A stretch of 62,000 nt of DNA. Origin: Symbiodinium natans. Its lineage: Eukaryota; Sar; Dinophyceae; Suessiales; Symbiodiniaceae. This document shows, in pieces, positions 58,166 to 62,000 of this stretch (the first letter of the stretch is position 1; every line of letters starts with the position of its first letter). The position numbers and the translations under genes are program-made. The notes beneath the pieces were generated by a model, which was given only the letters and a program-made list of their open reading frames with translations, had not been told where the DNA came from and made no database searches. The DNA lies in the NCBI GenBank assembly GCA_905221605.1, contig CAJNDS010002612.1, positions 749,436-811,435 of the forward strand. Reading direction: 5' to 3'.

Positions 58166-58300
58166 GATCTGTTCCTTCTGCATGGTGAGCACGGTCGATC
58201 CTGCAATAAAGTGGTGGCCAGTCACGCCGCAACTGCCCACGACTGTCGACTTCCTACGAAAGAGCGCAAGGGAGACCCTTTCCGTTCCCCAGAGCCTTAG
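58166..58300 (+). CDS. terminal exon candidate (DLFLLHGEHGRSCNKVVASH)
   Basis: After GGTTTAG| (heptamer acceptor) the frame runs 44 codons, AATAHDCRLPTKERKGDPFR.., to TAG 58298. A GCATG|GTGAGC donor at 58185 and another open frame (MVSTVDPAIKWWPVTPQL) are alternatives. Confidence 0.4.
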   Translation, partial: DLFLLHGEHGRSCNKVVASHAATAHDCRLPTKERKGDPFRSPEP

Positions 58301-59144
58301 ACCTTACACACGAAAGTCCCAAATGTCAACCCCAAACCCAAGCCAGCCTCAAGCCCAATGTCTGAACCAGCCATGCCGAAAGTTTAAGGCCCTCAAGGCC
58401 TCCAGGGGTTCAGGGTTTAGGGTTTAGGGTTTAGGGTTAGGGCTTAGGGTTTAGGGTTTAGGGTTTAGGGTTTAGGGGGAAGCTGGGGAAGTTGGGGTTC
58501 GAGGATCCAGGTTGTTTGAACTGGGCTTTCGTTTACGGCGTTCAGGGCCAAACCCTGAACCCTCCGTACCTCTCTCTACCTAGGACTGGGAGTGGGCCCT
58601 TTTTCCTTTTTTTAGGGTTGGGGTTCCCTGTCTAGGGTCTAGGGTTGAGGGTCTAGGGTTGAGGGTCTAGGGGAACCTTTGTCACCATTGGGCCCCTGGC
58701 AAGGGCGCTGCTTCGTGGTTCTGGTGGAGGAGACCCGTTGGCGTCAACATTTTTCTTGGTGGCAGCGTGGTTCCTGCATGGGGTCTTGGGCCTAAGTTCA
58801 GGGCATCTGTTGGGAGGGGTCAGGGTTCATGATTCAGGTTTCAGGGGTTTAGGGCCTAGAAGTTTAGGCGCAGAAACTTGGGTTGAGTTTTGCCTGGAAT
58901 TTACATTCTTCTGGATCCTATACTACACCCATCTGATCTGCACACCACTGAACATGAGGTCCAACCAAGGGTTTTCAAAAACTTACTTGGGCCATTTCCT
59001 GAGTACGGAGTAGTCAGGGCCTGGGCAGTGTAGGATCTTCCGGCCGTGCATTGCCTAAATCCTAACGGGAGTAGTATGTAGGATCAGTGTTTAAGACCTA
59101 TGGGGCTTATGAGCTTCCGTAGAGTGGAGAAGTCTGATCACCCC

Positions 59145-59214
59145 TAAACCCTAAACCCTAAACCCTAAACCCTAAACCCTAAACCCTAAACCCTAAACCC
59201 TAAACCCTAAACCG
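59145..59214. repeat. telomere-type tract (CCCTAAA)
   Basis: Ten units. Confidence 0.95.
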
Positions 59215-59228
59215 TGGGTCCCCAAAAG

Positions 59229-59279
59229 GAGACGCTTCCGTACTACGGCGAGAGATACGCGGGCATTCGCGAGATTGCA
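59229..59279 (+). CDS. exon-like segment (ETLPYYGERYAGIREIA)
   Basis: After CCAAAAG| it is open through ATTGCAG and on as AWQTP. The 3' border is unresolved. Confidence 0.45.
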
Positions 59280-59348
59280 GCTTGGCAAACTCCAAAGCCA
59301 AAAAACCCACACAAGCCCTGAACCCCAAACCGCCTACTCCTACTAGTT

Positions 59349-59437
59349 GTTTAAGAACCCCCCCCAAAAAAAATAGAACAGCTTCTTCCTTATGAGGGTA
59401 ATATAGGGATTACTATTTTTTGGGGGGTTCTTAAGCA
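59349..59437. mobile_element. 89-bp inverted-repeat element
   Basis: TTTAAGAACCCCCCCCAAAA and TTTTTTGGGGGGTTCTTAAG ends, about 26-bp arms. Not matched to the lettered families. Confidence 0.8.
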
Positions 59438-59779
59438 AGCAGTAGAATATAGGCTGGACTCTGAGTCTGAGTTCTGCGTTCAAGCCCCCTCTTCAGGCGA
59501 AGCCCAAAGTCCCAACCCGAAACAGAAAACCATCTCGTAAACCCTCAGCACCTCAAGCCCTAAACTGCCTAAGCACAGCTTAGACCCAAAGCCTCCCCCC
59601 TCCTCCCTGCGGACGTTCTTACGCTGGGATTTTAGAAAGGGACTAGGGGGTACCCTTCTTGTGGGCCCCGCTGCAGGAGGCACTTGCATGGGGACCTTCA
59701 CTTCAAAGCAACAGCCACGCTTAGCGTTAAGGGAGGGTTGGCAGCGCCACCTTCCCCGCTTGAGCTGGGGGCGTTTCAG

Positions 59780-59863
59780 GAGTTCTACACTGACAGCGAC
59801 AACGTCGCCCCCAATGGCACAGTCAACTACACCTTCCCTACCCAGGACCGGGCGCGGCTTTAA
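59780..59863 (+). CDS. exon-like segment ending in stop (EFYTDSDNVAPNGTVNYTFP)
   Basis: Acceptor GGCGTTTCAG|, continues TQDRARL to TAA 59861. The NGTVNYTF sequon pair suggests an extracellular glycoprotein. A CAG|GAC donor (GA type) at 59845 is possible. Confidence 0.55.
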   Translation, partial: EFYTDSDNVAPNGTVNYTFPTQDRARL

Positions 59864-59866
59864 TAT

Positions 59867-59985
59867 AAGGTCTGGTAGCCCAACGGTACCCTTTTCCCTT
59901 TTTTGGGGTTCAAGGTTCCCTTAGTAAAAGTAACTATCCCAAAAAACGGGGTGCCCTTATTGTAAGATGGTTACTGGGCTACCAG
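59867..59985. mobile_element. inverted-repeat element with family F interior
   Basis: GGTCTGGTAGCCCAACGG and GGTTACTGGGCTACCAGA ends around TTTTCCCTTTTTTGGGG-type family F sequence: nested or composite. Confidence 0.7.
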
Positions 59986-59995
59986 AAGGGAAGTT

Positions 59996-60132
59996 ACATG
60001 GTCCCTGAATATGGTCCCGAACCTTCTTAAAGGCTTCTGAAGTATGGGCCCTTGGGATTTTACGGGTATATAAGGGGCCTTGAAGGGTTCCCACGACAAG
60101 GGTCCAAATTCAGGGACCATGTAACTACCCTC
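59996..60132. mobile_element. repeat element, family E
   Basis: ACATGGTCCCTGAATATGGT and CAGGGACCATGTAACTACCC ends are inverted copies. The interior GGCTTCTGAAGTATGGGCCC matches other copies. About 137 bp. Confidence 0.75.
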
Positions 60133-60263
60133 ATCCCGGATTTGACGTTTCCTGTAGCGTCCTGCGTGTTTGAGGCTATAGCAATAAACATCAAATCCCT
60201 GTCACCACGGCTCTGGTTGGCTGCTTTCTCCTGATATCCTGGAGATGTGTCCGCTCGTTGCAG

Positions 60264-60317
60264 AAACAGTTCCCCGCCCTGTTCAGGACCATGCAGCCCC
60301 CCCGGTGGTCTTGCTTT
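60264..60317 (+). CDS. exon, 18 codons (KQFPALFRTMQPPRWSCF)
   Basis: Acceptor CTCGTTGCAG|, donor GCTTT|GTAAAG, phase 0 at both ends. Confidence 0.55.
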
Positions 60318-60813
60318 GTAAAGATTGCTGCTCCTCAAACCTTAAACCCTAAACCCCAAACCCTAAACCCTAAACCCTGCTCCCGAAACCTTAGACCCTA
60401 AACCCCAAACCCTAAACCCTGAGCCCTAAACCTCCTCAACAACACCCAAGGCCCTTGAAGACTCAGAGCACGACAGACCCTAGACCACTCAAGCACCTAG
60501 GTTCAGGAGATTCTGGCCTGGGGATGACTCTCATTCTAGGTGGTAACAATGTCGCCGTATTTTAAAGGTGTGTAGGGTTAAGTGTTTATGGGGGTTTAGG
60601 GGTTGGGGGTTTGCTGGGTTTCAAGGGGTATGGTTTGGGGCTTCAGGGGGGTTTTGGGTTCCCTAAACCCTAAACCCCAAACAAACCCTACACCCTAAAC
60701 TCTAAACCCTAAACCCTAAACTCTAAACCTTAAACCCTAAACCCTACAAAAGCCTGCAAACCCTCCAGTCCCTCGAGTCCCTCATTGTCCCCCCCTCCCC
60801 CCTCGCGGAGCAG

Positions 60814-60894
60814 GAGTCCCATCTCACGAACGCCAGCTTGTGCATCGATGGCGACCCGACGACCTACTTCCTGCTGCAGCCCCACCCGGACCCC
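60814..60894 (+). CDS. discoidin-like (F5/8 type C) exon
   Basis: Acceptor CGGAGCAG|, reads ESHLTNASLCIDGDPTTYFL then LQPHPDP, ending at a GC donor (CCCC|GCATGT). The NASLCIDGDPTTYF motif is the signature start of F5/8 type C domains. Phase 0 joins 61663. Confidence 0.65.
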
Positions 60895-61188
60895 GCATGT
60901 TCTGGGGCTTAGGGTTTGGGGCTTAATGTTGGACCTGCTTGAATAATGTAACCCGCCCCCCGCCCCCCCCCCCCCAAACAATCGAGGACCCTGAATAAAA
61001 AAAACCAAACAGTCAGGCAGGGAAGGGGTCAGGAGATTGAACCAGATCTCAAACCAAGAACTTGGACCTCAAAAACCATGAAAAAAACAAACAGTCACGG
61101 CTCGAAAACTTTTCATTATAGTGTACCGCCAAAACAAAGGGCCAAAATCCTGAATAGCCGTCCCCCTAGAATATTGCGAGTGCAACAT

Positions 61189-61335
61189 TACTTGAAGTTT
61201 CGTGGTACTTAACAACACGATAATAATAACTGTACTTATCAGCCACTCATAAGCCCCTGAATTACCCGAACATGGTCAGAATGGGGCGATAAGTGCAATT
61301 GCTATTTGGTTAGTAAGTACCATGAACCTCCAAGT
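61189..61335. mobile_element. inverted-repeat element, family A, intronic
   Basis: TACTTGAAGTTTCGTGGTAC and GTACCATGAACCTCCAAGTA ends. 147 bp. Confidence 0.85.
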
Positions 61336-61383
61336 AGGGTGTAGGGGGTGGGGGGGGGAGGGGAGGGGGGTTTGAGGATTCGT

Positions 61384-61466
61384 TTAGGGTTTAGGGTTTA
61401 GGGTTTAGGGTTTAGGGTTTAGGGTTTAGGGTTTAGGGTTTAGGGTTTAGGGTTTAGGGTTTAGGG
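61384..61466. repeat. telomere-type tract (TTTAGGG), intronic
   Basis: Twelve perfect units within the discoidin intron. Confidence 0.95.
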
Positions 61467-61662
61467 GTATTCTGCATCTCGTTCAAGTGAGCCATCGTCA
61501 GCTTGGACCACTAAGCCTCACTGTCCCCAGGCCGGCAGAAATAAGACCGGCCCCTTTCCCGAAATCCCCAAGTTTAGGGTTTAGGGTTTAGGGTTTAGGG
61601 TTTAGGGTTTAGGGTTTAGCGTCAGAGCCCTCAACCCCCCAAAAGCCCCTTAATAGCGTCAG

Positions 61663-61733
61663 GAGATCGAGACGGACATCATGATCGACCTCGGCGCCGT
61701 GTACAAGGCTGCTCGGCTTTGCACGCCGCGGCG
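61663..61733 (+). CDS. discoidin-like (F5/8 type C) exon, next
   Basis: Acceptor TAGCGTCAG|, donor GGCG|GTGAGG. Reads EIETDIMIDLGAVYKAARLC. DIMIDLGAVYKA is the DLG-x-x-Y-x-V strand expected after IDGDPTTYF. The gene continues beyond the window. Confidence 0.65.
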
Positions 61734-61804
61734 GTGAGGATTAGGATAAGCTACTCGTTTAGGGCTTAGGGCTTAGGGTACGTAACTCGGACCGGGTGTA
61801 GGCC

Positions 61805-61890
61805 CTTTTTTCCTTTTTTTTAGGGTTGGGGTTCCCTTATAATCCCCTTATAACCAAAAAGGGTACCCTTTTTGTTCTCAGGTTACTCCG
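61805..61890. mobile_element. repeat element, family F
   Basis: TTTTTCCTTTTTTTTAGGGT, GGTTCCCTTATAATCCCC, ACCAAAAAGGGTACCC and CTCAGGTTACTCCGGGCC match 22318 and 37655. Confidence 0.7.
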
Positions 61891-62000
61891 GGCCTAGTAC
61901 TGTTTGCTTGAGAACTCCAAAACAATGAAGGTAATGATCCCTATCTTGGCCCTATAAGGAAGATTGTTTTTTTGGGTTTAGGGTTTAGGGTTCAGGGTTT

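Larger units (their letters stand above)
60895..61662 (+). other. 768-bp intron with family A element and telomeric tracts
   Basis: GC-AG intron inside a discoidin-like domain. It contains a poly-C run, a family A element (61189-61335), TTTAGGG tracts at 61384-61466 and 61572-61619, and nothing coding. Confidence 0.6.

Noticed and set aside
231-61619. CRISPR-like arrays from the regularly spaced heptamers
   Set aside because: Units are 7 bp without spacers, there are no cas genes, and the genome is eukaryotic.
1-62000. tRNA, rRNA or snRNA genes
   Set aside because: No cloverleaf with A/B boxes, rRNA core sequence or snRNA Sm-site context was noticed by eye; a covariance-model scan would be decisive.

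Overview
The window reads as nuclear DNA of a dinoflagellate, most likely of the Symbiodiniaceae type. The reasons are: (1) a plus-strand gene at 49.3-51.2 kb with a ubiquitin-like N-terminus followed by RCC1-like repeats of the GDGSVVTWG kind, a protein architecture I associate with Symbiodinium relatives; (2) several introns in that gene that are ~100-bp transposon-like units (introners) flanked by short target duplications; (3) apparent GC-AG and GA-AG introns beside GT-AG ones; (4) nearly all coding-like segments on one strand; (5) TTTAGGG/CCCTAAA heptamers. There is no operon structure, no Shine-Dalgarno pattern and almost no long ORF. The genus is an inference.

Layout. 0-1 kb: telomere-type tracts with two exon-like pieces. 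1.13-2.44 kb: a purine-rich satellite. 3.2-4.3 kb: a tandemly repeated exon-like unit. 4.5-5.05 kb: a telomere-repeat composite tandem array, followed by 600 bp of AT-rich sequence. 6-31 kb: about 45 short (40-150 nt) GC-rich exon-like segments, almost all plus strand, separated by 200-900 bp of interstitial telomeric tracts, small inverted-repeat elements and homopolymer runs. They include fragments of a PAN/Apple-like protein (14.0-17.3 kb). 31.6-34.0 kb: a probable gene start and an exon group resembling the C-terminus of an ISXO2-type DDE transposase, with introns made of telomeric repeats. 36-46 kb: more exons, including a discoidin (F5/8 type C) segment split over 38.76-39.51 kb. 46.75-48.82 kb: a 2-kb AT-rich insertion with inverted-repeat ends. 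49.3-51.5 kb: the ubiquitin-like/RCC1 gene. 52-62 kb: exons again, ending in a second discoidin-like domain that runs into the window edge.

The main observation is that the telomere-type heptamers are not a chromosome end. They occur in both orientations throughout the window, between exon-like segments and inside other mobile elements. In the TTTAGGG orientation they often supply the apparent splice sites themselves (G|GTTTAGGG donors, TTTAG|G acceptors). One candidate intron (32896-32944, 49 nt) consists of nothing but heptamer repeats, and the reading frame is kept across it. At least five tracts are bounded by 9-20-bp direct repeats of the local flank, as if telomeric DNA had been inserted at staggered breaks. 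Together this suggests that telomeric repeats act as intron-creating or intron-lengthening material.

Limits: exon calls rest on open frame, plausible protein composition and splice-like borders read by eye. Exon connectivity and gene boundaries are mostly unresolved, and no transcript or database evidence was available.
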